Positions 45,436 to 54,500 of a stretch of 64,000 nt of DNA are shown piece after piece. The notes under the pieces were generated by a model. It saw nothing but the letters and a program-made list of their open reading frames with translations, was not told the origin of the DNA and did no database searches. The DNA is from Clostridium sp. JN-1 (GTDB lineage: Bacteria; Bacillota; Clostridia; Clostridiales; Clostridiaceae), in NCBI RefSeq assembly GCF_003718715.1, contig NZ_CP033465.1:2480001-2544000 (forward strand), given 5' to 3'. Every line of letters begins with the position of its first letter. The stretch's first letter is position 1. The translations under genes and the position numbers were made by a program.

Positions 45436-45568
45436 ATATTCAAGTTGAAAATTAAATATTCTGTAGAGGATGGCTGCGGTGGTTGTACGTTTTCCCACCT
45501 TGGGCTGTTGGAAAACACATGAAAAAAGCACTCCATCCGACCAAGAATAGCTGTGCTTTTTCATATGA
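45436..45568 (+). ncRNA. Candidate structured RNA between glmM and the Uma2 gene
   Basis: This GC-richer stretch has a good -10 (TATAAT, 45432-45437) before it. GAGGATGG (about 45466) pairs with CCATCC (about 45523). Inside are GGTGG with CCACC and GTTTTCC with GGAAAAC. GAAAAAAGCAC pairs with GTGCTTTTTC to form a terminator-like end at about 45555-45565. No protein-coding pattern is convincing in either strand. It matches no RNA family I can recall. It may also be read from the minus strand as the terminator region of the Uma2 gene. Confidence 0.4.
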
Positions 45569-45603
45569 TTTTATTTTGTTATAAATAAATCAAACCAATA
45601 ACC

Positions 45604-46155
45604 CTAAAGCTTAAATATATCTTCCAGGTTTATAGACATATCTGGAAAAACCGTGCTTATATAGTTATCATTATTCTTAAAAACATTTGTTATTTTATAC
45701 TGATTATCTATTAATGAATATTGTACTATATACCCTTCTTGTTCAACTAGATTATATTCAAGAACACCAAATCTTTGATAAACATCTAACTTTGTTATAT
45801 AGTCATGAGCTGCGGTACTTTTTGAAATAACTTCAAATATAATCTTTGGAGCTGATGTGAAACTTTCACCTTCCCTAGTAGACTTTTCACACATTACAAA
45901 TACATCTGGTTTATACTTATACACTTCTTCATTATTTCTAAAAATCACTTCAATAGATTCCGTATATACATCACATTTACTTTTATCAAGAAATGTCATT
46001 AATTTAAAATTTAATCTTGATATTATTTTATTATGCTGAATAGAAGTATTAGATGATAATACAATATATCCGTTACTATATTCTGCTTTACCATTATAAT
46101 TAGCCTGAATATCTTCAAAATCATCTTCTGTATAGTGTATATTCTTAGCATACAT
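45604..46155 (-). CDS. Uma2 family protein (DUF820)
   Basis: This 183-residue protein of the Uma2/DUF820 family has a PD-(D/E)XK-like core: YKPDVFVMCEK (residues about 78-88) and PKIIFEVISKSTAAHDYITK (about 100-119) with the Asp/Glu/Lys triad, and VQYSLIDNQYKITNVFK after it. Family members are frequent in cyanobacteria and some Firmicutes, often as many copies, and their role is not settled. The start ATG at 46155 follows AGAGAGGTG. It stands alone between a P2 repeat and the oxidoreductase operon. It may be a mobile-element passenger. Confidence 0.85.
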   Translation of the reverse strand: MYAKNIHYTEDDFEDIQANYNGKAEYSNGYIVLSSNTSIQHNKIISRLNFKLMTFLDKSKCDVYTESIEVIFRNNEEVYKYKPDVFVMCEKSTREGESFTSAPKIIFEVISKSTAAHDYITKLDVYQRFGVLEYNLVEQEGYIVQYSLIDNQYKITNVFKNNDNYISTVFPDMSINLEDIFKL

Positions 46156-46323
46156 ACTACTTCACCTCTCTTTATTTTTACCATAATTATAACAAAATAC
46201 ATACAATAAAATAAATCGCTTTTATAAATTTACTATTTGTCTAAAAATTATAGATATACGAATTAGACACTTAATTTATACTCTAAAATATAAATTAAGT
46301 GTCTATATATATGGTATCTATAA

Positions 46324-46854
46324 TTATTTTACAAATTCTGTTCCTTTTAATACTGCTTTTTTATTTGATTCAAAGAACTTTTCTTTTCCATGAGCTTTTA
46401 GTGCAGCTAATAAATCATCCATTGAAACTATTTTAGTTTGTGCTTGAAGTGCTCCTAAAAGTATCATGTTTGCAATTTTTCTGCTTCCAAGCTTTTCTGC
46501 TTCAGTTTGGGCAGGTATTGCTATTACCTTTATGTCTTTTCTCTTAGGCATTACATCAATTAAATCTGAATCTAAGATTACAACTCCTCCTGGTTCCAGT
46601 TTGTTTTCAAACTTTTCAAGTGAAGGTCTGTTCATTACAACTATAGTGTCAGCCATTGTAACTATAGGTGATCCTATTGTTTCTTCAGTTAGTATTACTG
46701 AACAGTTAGCAGTTCCACCTCTCATTTCTGGACCATATGATGGCAGCCATGAAACATTTAAATTGGAATCCATTCCTGCAAAAGCTAAGAATTTACCCAT
46801 TGACAGTATACCCTGTCCTCCGAATCCTGCAAAAATTATTTGTTGTGATGCCAT
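46324..46854 (-). CDS. 2-oxoacid:ferredoxin oxidoreductase gamma subunit
   Basis: This 176-residue gamma subunit has IIFAGFGGQGILSMGKFLAFAG and SYGPEMRGGTANCSVILT, typical of the family. It is the last gene of a delta-alpha-beta-gamma operon and is two bases downstream of the beta gene. The enzyme oxidises branched-chain or other 2-oxoacids to acyl-CoA, CO2 and reduced ferredoxin, or runs in reverse. The subunit helps bind CoA or position the cluster in known homologues. Start ATG at 46854. Confidence 0.92.
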   Translation of the reverse strand: MASQQIIFAGFGGQGILSMGKFLAFAGMDSNLNVSWLPSYGPEMRGGTANCSVILTEETIGSPIVTMADTIVVMNRPSLEKFENKLEPGGVVILDSDLIDVMPKRKDIKVIAIPAQTEAEKLGSRKIANMILLGALQAQTKIVSMDDLLAALKAHGKEKFFESNKKAVLKGTEFVK

Positions 46855-46855
46855 C

Positions 46856-47605
46856 TTATTTCACCTCCCCAGTTGTATCTTTTTTAACTCCAAGAGGATA
46901 ATATGGAATCATATTATCTTTTAACCATCCCATTGCTTCTGAAGGTGAAAGCCCCCAGTTAGTTGGACATATTGAAAGTACTTCTATAAGTGAAAAACCT
47001 TTACCTTCTAACTGATTTTGGAATGCCTTCTTTATTGCCTTCTTTGCCTTTATTATATTTGGAACATTATTTACAGCTACTCTCTCTACATAACAAGCAC
47101 CTGTTAAAGTTGAAATCATTTCTGATACTCTTACTGGATAGCCTGCTATCTTTGGATCTCTTCCATATGGTGTAGTCTCCGTAACTTGACCTGGAAGTGT
47201 AGTTGGTGCCATCTGTCCTCCAGTCATACCATATATGCAGTTATTTACAAATATAGTGCTTATGTTTTCGCCTCTTGTAGCTGCATGTACTATTTCAGCT
47301 GTACCTATAGCTGCAAGATCTCCATCTCCCTGATAAGTAAATACTACTTTATCTGGGTTTGTCCTTTTAATACCAGTAGCACAAGCTGGTGCTCTTCCAT
47401 GTGCAGCTTCAAACATATCACATGCAAAGTAATTATAAGCTAAAACTGAACATCCAACAGGAGCAACTCCTATTGTTTTGTCAAGTATTCCAAGTTCATC
47501 TATGACTTCACCTACTAATTTATGAATTATTCCATGAGTACATCCTGGACAATAATGTGTAGGTACATCTAGTAATGATTTAGGTGGCTGATATACTATT
47601 GCCAT
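46856..47605 (-). CDS. 2-oxoacid:ferredoxin oxidoreductase beta subunit (ThDP)
   Basis: This 249-residue ThDP-binding subunit has CPGCTHGIIHKLVGEVIDEL near the start, HGRAPACATGIKRTNPDKVV and the ThDP motif QGDGDLAAIGTAEIVHAATR followed by NNCIYGMTGGQMAPTT. Cysteines at the front may hold the cofactor or be redox-active. It begins on the stop of the alpha gene (TAATG overlap), so the two are co-translated. The branched-chain (Vor) type is favoured by the alpha subunit. A 2-oxoglutarate (Kor) role is the alternative. Confidence 0.93.
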   Translation of the reverse strand: MAIVYQPPKSLLDVPTHYCPGCTHGIIHKLVGEVIDELGILDKTIGVAPVGCSVLAYNYFACDMFEAAHGRAPACATGIKRTNPDKVVFTYQGDGDLAAIGTAEIVHAATRGENISTIFVNNCIYGMTGGQMAPTTLPGQVTETTPYGRDPKIAGYPVRVSEMISTLTGACYVERVAVNNVPNIIKAKKAIKKAFQNQLEGKGFSLIEVLSICPTNWGLSPSEAMGWLKDNMIPYYPLGVKKDTTGEVK

Positions 47606-48675
47606 TACCTTTCACCTCCTACTATACTTTCAACTTTTTTAAATATACCTGCTGGATCTGGAACCATTCCTCCACTTCTGCCGTAAAAATCTACAGGTTT
47701 TCTTCCATTTGCTGCAAGTCTTACATCCTCAACCATCTGACCACAGCTCATTTCTACTGAAAGATAACCATATTTCGTTTTGTCAACTGTCTTTTCAAAT
47801 GCTTCAACCGGGAATGGCCAAAGTGTTATAGGTCTTATTAGTCCTAATTTTATTCCCTTTTTACTTGCGAGCTTTATTACATTGTTGCATACTCTTGCTG
47901 TTGTTCCATATGCAACCATTATCAAATCACAATTTTCTTCACAATTTAACATCTCATACCTAACTTCATTTTCTGTTATTTTTTTGAATTTTTCTTGAAG
48001 ATGTATATTGTGCTGTTCTAATACTTCTGGTGACAAGTATAATGAATTTATAATATTATGCTCTTTTCTTCCGCCTAATCCATTGGCTGCCCATGTTTTT
48101 GGAGGAAGTTCCTTTTGTTTTCTCTCTGTGAATGTTACAGGTTCCATCATTTGTCCAAGCATTCCATCACCCATTACCATACATGGGGTTCTATACATGT
48201 CTGCTACATCAAAAGCATCTTGAAGGAGATCTACCATTTCTTGTACTGATGCTGGTGCAAATACAGGCATCCTGTAATCTCCATGTCCTCCGCCTTTTGT
48301 AGCTTGAAAATAATCTGATTGAGCTGGCTGAATACTTCCAAGTCCTGGACCGCCTCTTACTATATTTATTATTACACACGGCAACTCTGCTCCTGCAATG
48401 TAGGATATTCCCTCTGACTTCAAACTTATTCCAGGTGAACTTGATGAAGTCATGCATCTTACTCCAGTACCTGCTGCTCCATAAACCATATTTATAGCAG
48501 CAATTTCACTTTCTGCTTGTATGAATATTCTCCCTATTTTAGGCATCTTTCTTGACATATAAGCTGCAACTTCTGTCTGTGGGGTTATTGGATAACCAAA
48601 AAATGCTTTGCAATTAGCCCTAATTGCAGCTTCGCCAATTGCTTCACTACCCTTTATTAAAACTTTTTCTCCCAT
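47605..48675 (-). CDS. vorB: 2-oxoacid:ferredoxin oxidoreductase alpha subunit (VorB-like)
   Basis: This 356-residue alpha subunit has VLIKGSEAIGEAAIRANCKA, FGYPITPQTEVAAYM, the substrate-facing TSSSSPGISLKSEGISYIAG and IVRGGPGLGSIQPAQSDYFQ. Closest in my memory is 3-methyl-2-oxobutanoate dehydrogenase VorB. The protein pairs with the beta, gamma and delta subunits to catalyse oxidative decarboxylation of branched-chain oxoacids with ferredoxin. In anaerobes this links Val/Leu/Ile turnover to ferredoxin reduction. GGGAGG-like signals and the short gap to the delta gene suggest an operon. Confidence 0.88.
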   Translation of the reverse strand: MGEKVLIKGSEAIGEAAIRANCKAFFGYPITPQTEVAAYMSRKMPKIGRIFIQAESEIAAINMVYGAAGTGVRCMTSSSSPGISLKSEGISYIAGAELPCVIINIVRGGPGLGSIQPAQSDYFQATKGGGHGDYRMPVFAPASVQEMVDLLQDAFDVADMYRTPCMVMGDGMLGQMMEPVTFTERKQKELPPKTWAANGLGGRKEHNIINSLYLSPEVLEQHNIHLQEKFKKITENEVRYEMLNCEENCDLIMVAYGTTARVCNNVIKLASKKGIKLGLIRPITLWPFPVEAFEKTVDKTKYGYLSVEMSCGQMVEDVRLAANGRKPVDFYGRSGGMVPDPAGIFKKVESIVGGER

Positions 48676-48693
48676 TAAAGCACCCTCCTTTAT

Positions 48694-48903
48694 TTACTTC
48701 TCAACTGTTATTACACAATCGGGACATATTCTTGCACATGATGCACATGCTATACATTCTTTAGCTTTGTCTGCACTAATTGCTGCTGGATGATATCCTT
48801 TGGCATTAAGTTTGGTCGAAAAACTTATGATCTTTTTAGGACATGCTTCTATGCAGTGCCCACAACCCTTGCATCTTTCTTCTCTAAAAGTTACCTTTGG
48901 CAT
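48694..48903 (-). CDS. 2-oxoacid:ferredoxin oxidoreductase delta subunit, 2[4Fe-4S] ferredoxin
   Basis: This 69-residue ferredoxin-like subunit has two [4Fe-4S] motifs, CKGCGHCIEACPKK (residues about 11-24) and CIACASCARICPDC (about 50-63). It is the first gene of the four-gene operon and carries electrons from the ThDP centre to free ferredoxin. The start ATG at 48903 follows a GGAGGG ribosome binding site. The upstream 105-base gap may hold the operon promoter, though none is clear. Confidence 0.93.
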   Translation of the reverse strand: MPKVTFREERCKGCGHCIEACPKKIISFSTKLNAKGYHPAAISADKAKECIACASCARICPDCVITVEK

Positions 48904-49008
48904 AAGAAAATTCCCTCCTTGAGTTTAAATTTATATGATATATAATATATAATATTTGTAAATATATTTATATATACCTACAAAATAATCAAAAATAAAA
49001 TATACTGT

Positions 49009-49671
49009 TTATACCCACGGCAGCTTCATATAAGTATCTATGGGTAATAATTCAGCATTAACTTTGCCCTTTACTTTTTCTTCAAGCCTTCTTGGACAGA
49101 CTGCATATTTGTAAGGTATGTTTAATTTTTTAGATAACTCTGCAACATTCTTGTCCCCTTTTAATATATCTGAAGGCGCAGTTTCATATGACATATTTGT
49201 GTTTGATATAAGATGCGTCACTTTGAGCCTTGAAGCCCTTTCTATGGATTTCATGTAATCTTCTACATCTTCATTTTTAGAAGTTAATGGTCTGTTATTG
49301 TTTATTACAAAATACATATCATACTCTTCTTCTTTAAAATACCTATTGTATTGTCCTAAGACTATAGCTCCACCGTCATCTCCGCCTATATCCATTATTA
49401 CCTTATGGCTCTTATCATGAAATGCAGATATAACCTCCGGCGGTACTACCATAAGTTCGGCATTAGATAAATCTGGATCTGCAGATATGACCCTTATTCC
49501 CATATCTTCAAGTTTTCCTTTCATATCCCTTATGCAAAAGTATGGGTTAACTATGTCCATATCAATAAGTACAACCTTTTGACCACTTTTAATTAAATTT
49601 ACTGCACAATTTATAGCTATTTCTGTTTTTCCACTTCCAGCATGTCCTGCTAGAATACTAATTCGGCTCAT
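49009..49671 (-). CDS. P-loop ATPase of the MinD/ParA (SIMIBI) type
   Basis: This 220-residue ATPase has MSRISILAGHAGSGKTEIAI with the Walker A motif GHAGSGKTE, VVLIDMDIVNPYF as the switch region with Asp, and IMDIGGDDGGAIVLGQYNR as Walker B-like. It resembles the deviant-Walker SIMIBI class but the Gly-rich loop is less typical than in MinD. ATG at 49671 is preferred because its AGAGGTG site overlaps the alternative GTG at 49680. The gene is upstream of the oxidoreductase delta gene but reads the same way, with a terminatorless gap. Function unknown; assembly of iron-sulfur enzymes is one idea. Confidence 0.75.
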   Translation of the reverse strand: MSRISILAGHAGSGKTEIAINCAVNLIKSGQKVVLIDMDIVNPYFCIRDMKGKLEDMGIRVISADPDLSNAELMVVPPEVISAFHDKSHKVIMDIGGDDGGAIVLGQYNRYFKEEEYDMYFVINNNRPLTSKNEDVEDYMKSIERASRLKVTHLISNTNMSYETAPSDILKGDKNVAELSKKLNIPYKYAVCPRRLEEKVKGKVNAELLPIDTYMKLPWV

Positions 49672-49680
49672 ACAAATCAC

Positions 49681-50019
49681 CTCTTACATTAAAGCAAACG
49701 TTTAAGTAAACGTATACTAATGGTTTCCTAAGATATTTATTAAACTTTATAAAAATTTTAAAGTTTGTATTTTAAATAACAATCTTTTGTTAATAATAAG
49801 AATAGTTTTTGGTAATTAAGGTAATAGTTTAAAAGTGAATGAATTTCTACGATTAATTTTGTAATTTAATGAATTGTTTTTATCTTTGTTTATATTATAT
49901 CACAGTTAATTAAACTTTCCTAATATATTTTAAGTTTGTTATTTAATTACATAAGCTTGCTTACGTATAATATGTTCATAATGCTTCCATTTTCTCAACA
50001 TATTTAAATAACTAAAATT
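49681..50019. other. Intergenic region between ATPase and aspD
   Basis: AT-rich, no gene seen. Near 49692-49715 AAACGTTT and AAACGTATACT form a short direct-repeat/dyad mix upstream of the ATPase gene that might be a regulator site. The rest has no structure I can name until the terminator at 50020. Confidence 0.4.
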
Positions 50020-50048
50020 GGCTGTCTCAAAATGATTTTGAGACAGCC
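50020..50048 (-). terminator. Terminator of aspD
   Basis: GGCTGTCTCAAAAT and ATTTTGAGACAGCC form a perfect stem with almost no loop, ten bases past the aspD stop on the minus strand. It may work in both directions. Confidence 0.85.
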
Positions 50049-50058
50049 GCTTTAATAA

Positions 50059-51708
50059 TTAAGCTTTTACGATTTTTGCAGTTTTCAACTTTTTCCAATC
50101 TTCTACGTAGTTTTCTAATATTTTATGAATTACTTCACCAATTTTTGAGTATGATTCATCATTTAAATTTGCAAGAGATATTCTTATAGACCATTCAGGA
50201 CCGTGGAAACCACTTCCGCTTAAAAGTACAATTGAAGATTCTTCTGCAAGTTTCATTAAAATATCTATTGGTTTATAGTTGCTCTTAAGATATTCTGCAA
50301 ATTCTTTATTGTAGTTGTGTTCAGCCCACTCAAGCAAGTCAAACTGCGTGTAGTAAGCAGCACTAAAAGGATCTTCCTTTAGCTCTAATCCCAATCCCTT
50401 AAACAATAATTTTTGACGTCGGTGGCATATGCTCTTAGTTAAGTTTTTATACCTATCTTCTTTATCAACCAAAGCAAATAATGCAAAGAATGCCATTTGT
50501 ACCTGCTGAGGTGTAGACAATCCTGCAGTATGATTAAGTGCAACTTGTCTGCTGTCAGCTACAATTCTATCAATAAATGGGATTTCTTCTGGATTGGTTG
50601 AAAGTGCTGCATACCTTCTCCTTGCCCTCTCTTTCTTATCGGAATCAAGTTCTCTTAAAAGTTTGTCAAATACATTGTCCTCATATAATGCAATAGTTCC
50701 AAGTCTCCATCCTGTTACTCCAAAGTACTTTGAAAATGAATAAACTCCTATGGTATTGTAAGGCAAATCAGCCATAAGTGAATGAAAGTCATCAACAAAA
50801 GTACCATATACATCATCTGAAATAATCATCAAATTAGGATTATAGTTTTCAACCATTTCCTTTAAGTACCTCACTATTTGAGGTTTCATTGCAACAGAAG
50901 GTGGATTACTTGGATTTACTACAAATAAAGCTTTTATACTTGGATCACAAAGTTTTTTAAGTTCAGAATCAGAATACTGACCGCTGCACGTACCATCTTT
51001 ATAGGCTGCATTGGCAACTATATCAACTACTTCAAAGTTGTATCTTGGAAGATGTGGAATCTCCAGGTATGGTGTAAAAATTGGTGCCATTAACGCAACT
51101 TTGTCTCCCTTTGACAATATATTATTTGCAATTAAGCTGTCGAAAATATAACACATTCCTGCAGTAGCACCTTCTACTGCAAATAAGTCAAATTTTCTCT
51201 CTAAAGGTTCGTTGTAACACAGCTCCTGAATCAAGTAATCATGTACAACGCTTTCAACATGTTTTAACATTCTATCAGGTACTGGATAGTCATCTCCAAT
51301 AATTCCATCTGCTAATTCATATATCCATTCATCAGCGTCAAAACGCTTTACTGTGACACCATAGTTTATAATTTTCTTTAGTGTCTCAATTCCTTTTATA
51401 TTTTCATTTCTCCTTACGAAGTCAACAAAACGTCTTGCAATTCCTTTCTTTTGAGGCATGCCTGCAAGGTCATTATCGCTCCATGTTCTGCGGCTTTCCT
51501 CTACAGCAAACTGTCCAAATGTAAAAAAAGCTTCTCTTGGCGATGCAGCAATCCAGTTTGGATTTCCTCTTCCTGCATCTAAGAGTGAATGTGCTCCGCT
51601 TTCGTTGGATTCTCCTGCTAAACTTATCAATTTATCTTTTAATTCAAAAGGGCTTATTTTTCCATAAACTCTTTCTATTTCTTCACGCTGAAGATTAAAG
51701 TTATTCAT
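50059..51708 (-). CDS. aspD: Bifunctional aspartate transaminase/aspartate 4-decarboxylase
   Basis: This 549-residue PLP fold-type I enzyme decarboxylates aspartate to alanine and also transaminates it. It has GAHSLLDAGRGNPNWIA near the start, AVEGATAGMCYIFDSL, VVNPSNPPSVAM, IISDDVYGTF and the PLP lysine in YSFSKYFGVTGWRLG. The length matches known AspD (over 500 residues, much longer than AspC), as does the RRRYAAL region. Consuming one proton per aspartate, with alanine export, can support pH or energy balance. It follows the asparaginase gene by about 125 bases, so the two probably form a pathway from Asn. Start ATG at 51708 after GGGAGGAAAC. Confidence 0.92.
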   Translation of the reverse strand: MNNFNLQREEIERVYGKISPFELKDKLISLAGESNESGAHSLLDAGRGNPNWIAASPREAFFTFGQFAVEESRRTWSDNDLAGMPQKKGIARRFVDFVRRNENIKGIETLKKIINYGVTVKRFDADEWIYELADGIIGDDYPVPDRMLKHVESVVHDYLIQELCYNEPLERKFDLFAVEGATAGMCYIFDSLIANNILSKGDKVALMAPIFTPYLEIPHLPRYNFEVVDIVANAAYKDGTCSGQYSDSELKKLCDPSIKALFVVNPSNPPSVAMKPQIVRYLKEMVENYNPNLMIISDDVYGTFVDDFHSLMADLPYNTIGVYSFSKYFGVTGWRLGTIALYEDNVFDKLLRELDSDKKERARRRYAALSTNPEEIPFIDRIVADSRQVALNHTAGLSTPQQVQMAFFALFALVDKEDRYKNLTKSICHRRQKLLFKGLGLELKEDPFSAAYYTQFDLLEWAEHNYNKEFAEYLKSNYKPIDILMKLAEESSIVLLSGSGFHGPEWSIRISLANLNDESYSKIGEVIHKILENYVEDWKKLKTAKIVKA

Positions 51709-51832
51709 AAAGTTTCCTCCCGATCTATTTATCTTTACGTACTATAATTACATAAATATTTTTACCAAGTTTATTATAGTTTATAATAGCTTTACACTAA
51801 GTGCTGCTCGCAAATCTACCTATAAAAAATAA

Positions 51833-52813
51833 TTAATAATAATTTTTCTCGAAAAACTCTTTTATATTTTTTAAGTCTCTAGTGAATCCAAGGGATACCA
51901 TGAGTTTAATTCTAGCTTTTTGTCCTGGAAGATTGTCTCCAAAAATTACTCCTTTTTCTCTAAGTTCTCTTCCTGCACCTTCATATCCATAGTCATCAAT
52001 AACTTTTCCTGACATGCATCTTGATACTAATACAATAGGTATATTTTTATTTATTGCATATTCTACTCCTGTAACCATTTTAGGTGGAATATTTCCTCTT
52101 CCCATTCCTTCAATTACTATTCCGTGACTTCCAGAATCTACACAAAACTTCAAAAGTCTATCATCCATGCCGCAGCAGCTTTTTATGAGATCTACTTTGT
52201 CATCAACTTTTTCTACAGAAATGTGCTGTCTTTTGGTGTAATCATAGTAAAAATAAGCTTTTCCGCTATCAACACAGCCAATTGGTCCAAAGTCCGGACT
52301 TTTAAATGTATCCAGAGAGCGTGTATTAGTTTTGGTTACTTGAGAAGCAACATGTATTTCCTTATTCATAACAACCATTACTCCTCTATTCTCTGCTTCT
52401 TTTGATGATGCAGTTAGTACTGCATCTATTAAATTGGATGCACCGTCCCATCCAAACTCAGAGCTGCTTTTCATTGAACCTACAAAAACTACTGGCTTTG
52501 AATTATTATAGGTTAAGTCCGCAAGATATGCAGTTTCTTCAAGCGAATCTGTACCGTGAGTTACAACTACTCCATCGTATCCTTCATCTTTAACTTTTTT
52601 ATCTATAACTTTTGATAATTCAAACATTTTTTGCGGAGTCATTTGCGGTCCTGGCACCATTCCAAAATCCAAAAAATGTATATCTGCAATTTTATCTATG
52701 CCTGGAGTAAGCTCTAGTATATCCTCTCCACTCATAGATGGTACTGATGCATTATTCTCATCTTTTTTCATGGATATTGTTCCACCAGTAAATATAATGA
52801 TTATTTTTTTCAT
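51833..52813 (-). CDS. ansA: L-asparaginase, type I
   Basis: This 326-residue cytoplasmic asparaginase hydrolyses Asn to Asp and ammonia. It has IFTGGTISMKKDENN with the first catalytic Thr in GGTIS, and VVTHGTDSLEETA with the second Thr and Asp, followed by a Lys further on (SSKEAEN region not critical). No signal peptide is seen, so it acts inside the cell. The product Asp would feed aspD, next in the transcript direction. The start ATG follows GGAGATCAGG. Related glutaminase activity is possible. Confidence 0.92.
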   Translation of the reverse strand: MKKIIIIFTGGTISMKKDENNASVPSMSGEDILELTPGIDKIADIHFLDFGMVPGPQMTPQKMFELSKVIDKKVKDEGYDGVVVTHGTDSLEETAYLADLTYNNSKPVVFVGSMKSSSEFGWDGASNLIDAVLTASSKEAENRGVMVVMNKEIHVASQVTKTNTRSLDTFKSPDFGPIGCVDSGKAYFYYDYTKRQHISVEKVDDKVDLIKSCCGMDDRLLKFCVDSGSHGIVIEGMGRGNIPPKMVTGVEYAINKNIPIVLVSRCMSGKVIDDYGYEGAGRELREKGVIFGDNLPGQKARIKLMVSLGFTRDLKNIKEFFEKNYY

Positions 52814-52901
52814 TTACCTGATCTCCTTTATCTACCATTAAAATCAACTTTATTTTAGCATATTGATCTTAGAGTGTACATATAAAATAACGTGATATAC
52901 G

Positions 52902-54500
52902 CTAAAATGGTGCGTATTCTTTCATTATGCTTTCTGCAGCTTTAACACCATCTACCGAAGCAGATATTATTCCTCCTGCAAATCCTGCACCTTCGCCGCA
53001 TGGATATAACCCTTCTAGTGATATACTTTGAAGTTTTTCATTTCTCGTTATCCTAAGCGGTGCAGATGTTCTCGTTTCTATTCCAGTTAAGACTGCATCG
53101 CTGCTTGCAAATCCCTTTATCTTCTTATCAAAGTTTAAAAATCCTTCCTTAAGTGCACTTACAACATATTCAGGAAGACATTTTCTAAGGTCTCTAAATT
53201 CCCATCCCGGTCTATATGTTGGTGTTATACTTCCAAGTTTACTCGAAACTGTATCATTTAAAAAATCTCCTAAAAGCTCTACTGGTGCGAAATATCCTCC
53301 TCCACCTAGGTTATATGCAAGTTCTTCATAGTGTCTTTGAAATTCCATTCCAGAAAGGGGTGTATCTCCGCCAAAATCATGTTTATTTACTGAAACTACA
53401 ACGGCTGAATTTGCATTTTTCTTATCTCTCTTATAATTACTCATTCCATTTGTAACAAGTCTTTTATCTTCTGACGCAGCAGACACAACTTCTCCTCCAG
53501 GACACATACAAAAACTATATACTCCTCTTTTTTCTGCTTTTGTTGTATATGTAAGTCTATAATCTGCTGCCTTTAATCTTGGATGATTTGCATACTTGCC
53601 ATATTGATTTTCATTTATCATTTCTTGAAGGTGTTCAGCCCTGACTCCAACTGCAAAGTCTTTGGCTTCCATAAATATTCCCCTTTTATAAAGCATTTCG
53701 TAGGTATCTCTAGCACTATGTCCTGGGGCTAATATAAGATTTTCACACGGCATTTCTTCTCCATTTACAATTATTGATTTTAACTTGTCATTTTCCATCA
53801 ATATATCTTCAAGTTTGCTGTTAAACCTAACTTCTCCTCCAAGTTTTATTATTTTTTCCCTTATGTTTTTAACGACTCCTTTTAAAATATCCGTTCCAAC
53901 ATGCGGTTTATTACTATACATTATTTCTTGAGGTGCTCCACTTTTTACAAACTGATCAATTATAAAACGGCATCTTGAATCCTTACTTCTTGCTGTAAGT
54001 TTTCCATCAGAGAAAGTTCCAGCGCCGCCTTCTCCAAATTGAACATTACACTCCATGTTTAATTTGCCAGTATTCCAAAAATTATTGACTTCAAGAGTCC
54101 TTTCTTCTACATTATGACCTCTTTCTATAATTATAGGTTGATATCCATTTTGAGCCATCAAAAGACCTGCAAACATCCCTGCAGGTCCCATTCCTATTAT
54201 AATAGGTCTGTGTTTCATTCTCTTTTTGCCAAATTCAAAACTTTGATTATACTTATCTTTTATCATTCTTACATCTTTTGATTTAGCTTCATTTACTATT
54301 TTTAATTCATCTTCACATTCTATTTCAACAGCATAATCAAACTTTATGGTATTTTTCCTTCTAGCATCTACAGACTCTTTAACTATTCTTAACTTTTTTA
54401 TATCATTTACATTGATTCCAGCTTTTTTTGCTGCCTTATTTTTAACTTGGCTTAAATCTTCTTCTATATTTAAAATTATATTGTTTATTTTAATGCCCAT
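52902..54500 (-). CDS. FAD-dependent oxidoreductase of the COG2509 type
   Basis: This 532-residue flavoprotein has an N-terminal RNA-binding-like or ferredoxin-like fold region (INNIILNIEEDLSQVKNKAA) and an FAD Rossmann motif IIGMGPAGMFAGLLMAQNGY (about residue 105). GKLTARSKDSRCRFI, LAPGHSARDTYEML and YPCGEGAGFAGGIISASVDG (a second FAD contact) follow. It belongs to an uncharacterised family found next to cdaR, glmM or tRNA-modification genes. It overlaps the cdaR end by 11 bases, so it is in the cda transcript. Substrate unknown. Confidence 0.85.
   Translation of the reverse strand: MGIKINNIILNIEEDLSQVKNKAAKKAGINVNDIKKLRIVKESVDARRKNTIKFDYAVEIECEDELKIVNEAKSKDVRMIKDKYNQSFEFGKKRMKHRPIIIGMGPAGMFAGLLMAQNGYQPIIIERGHNVEERTLEVNNFWNTGKLNMECNVQFGEGGAGTFSDGKLTARSKDSRCRFIIDQFVKSGAPQEIMYSNKPHVGTDILKGVVKNIREKIIKLGGEVRFNSKLEDILMENDKLKSIIVNGEEMPCENLILAPGHSARDTYEMLYKRGIFMEAKDFAVGVRAEHLQEMINENQYGKYANHPRLKAADYRLTYTTKAEKRGVYSFCMCPGGEVVSAASEDKRLVTNGMSNYKRDKKNANSAVVVSVNKHDFGGDTPLSGMEFQRHYEELAYNLGGGGYFAPVELLGDFLNDTVSSKLGSITPTYRPGWEFRDLRKCLPEYVVSALKEGFLNFDKKIKGFASSDAVLTGIETRTSAPLRITRNEKLQSISLEGLYPCGEGAGFAGGIISASVDGVKAAESIMKEYAPF

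Noticed and set aside
45436-45568. Possible T-box leader, from GGTGG and similar motifs
   Set aside because: The AGGGTGGNACCGCG core is absent and no aminoacyl-tRNA or amino acid gene follows.
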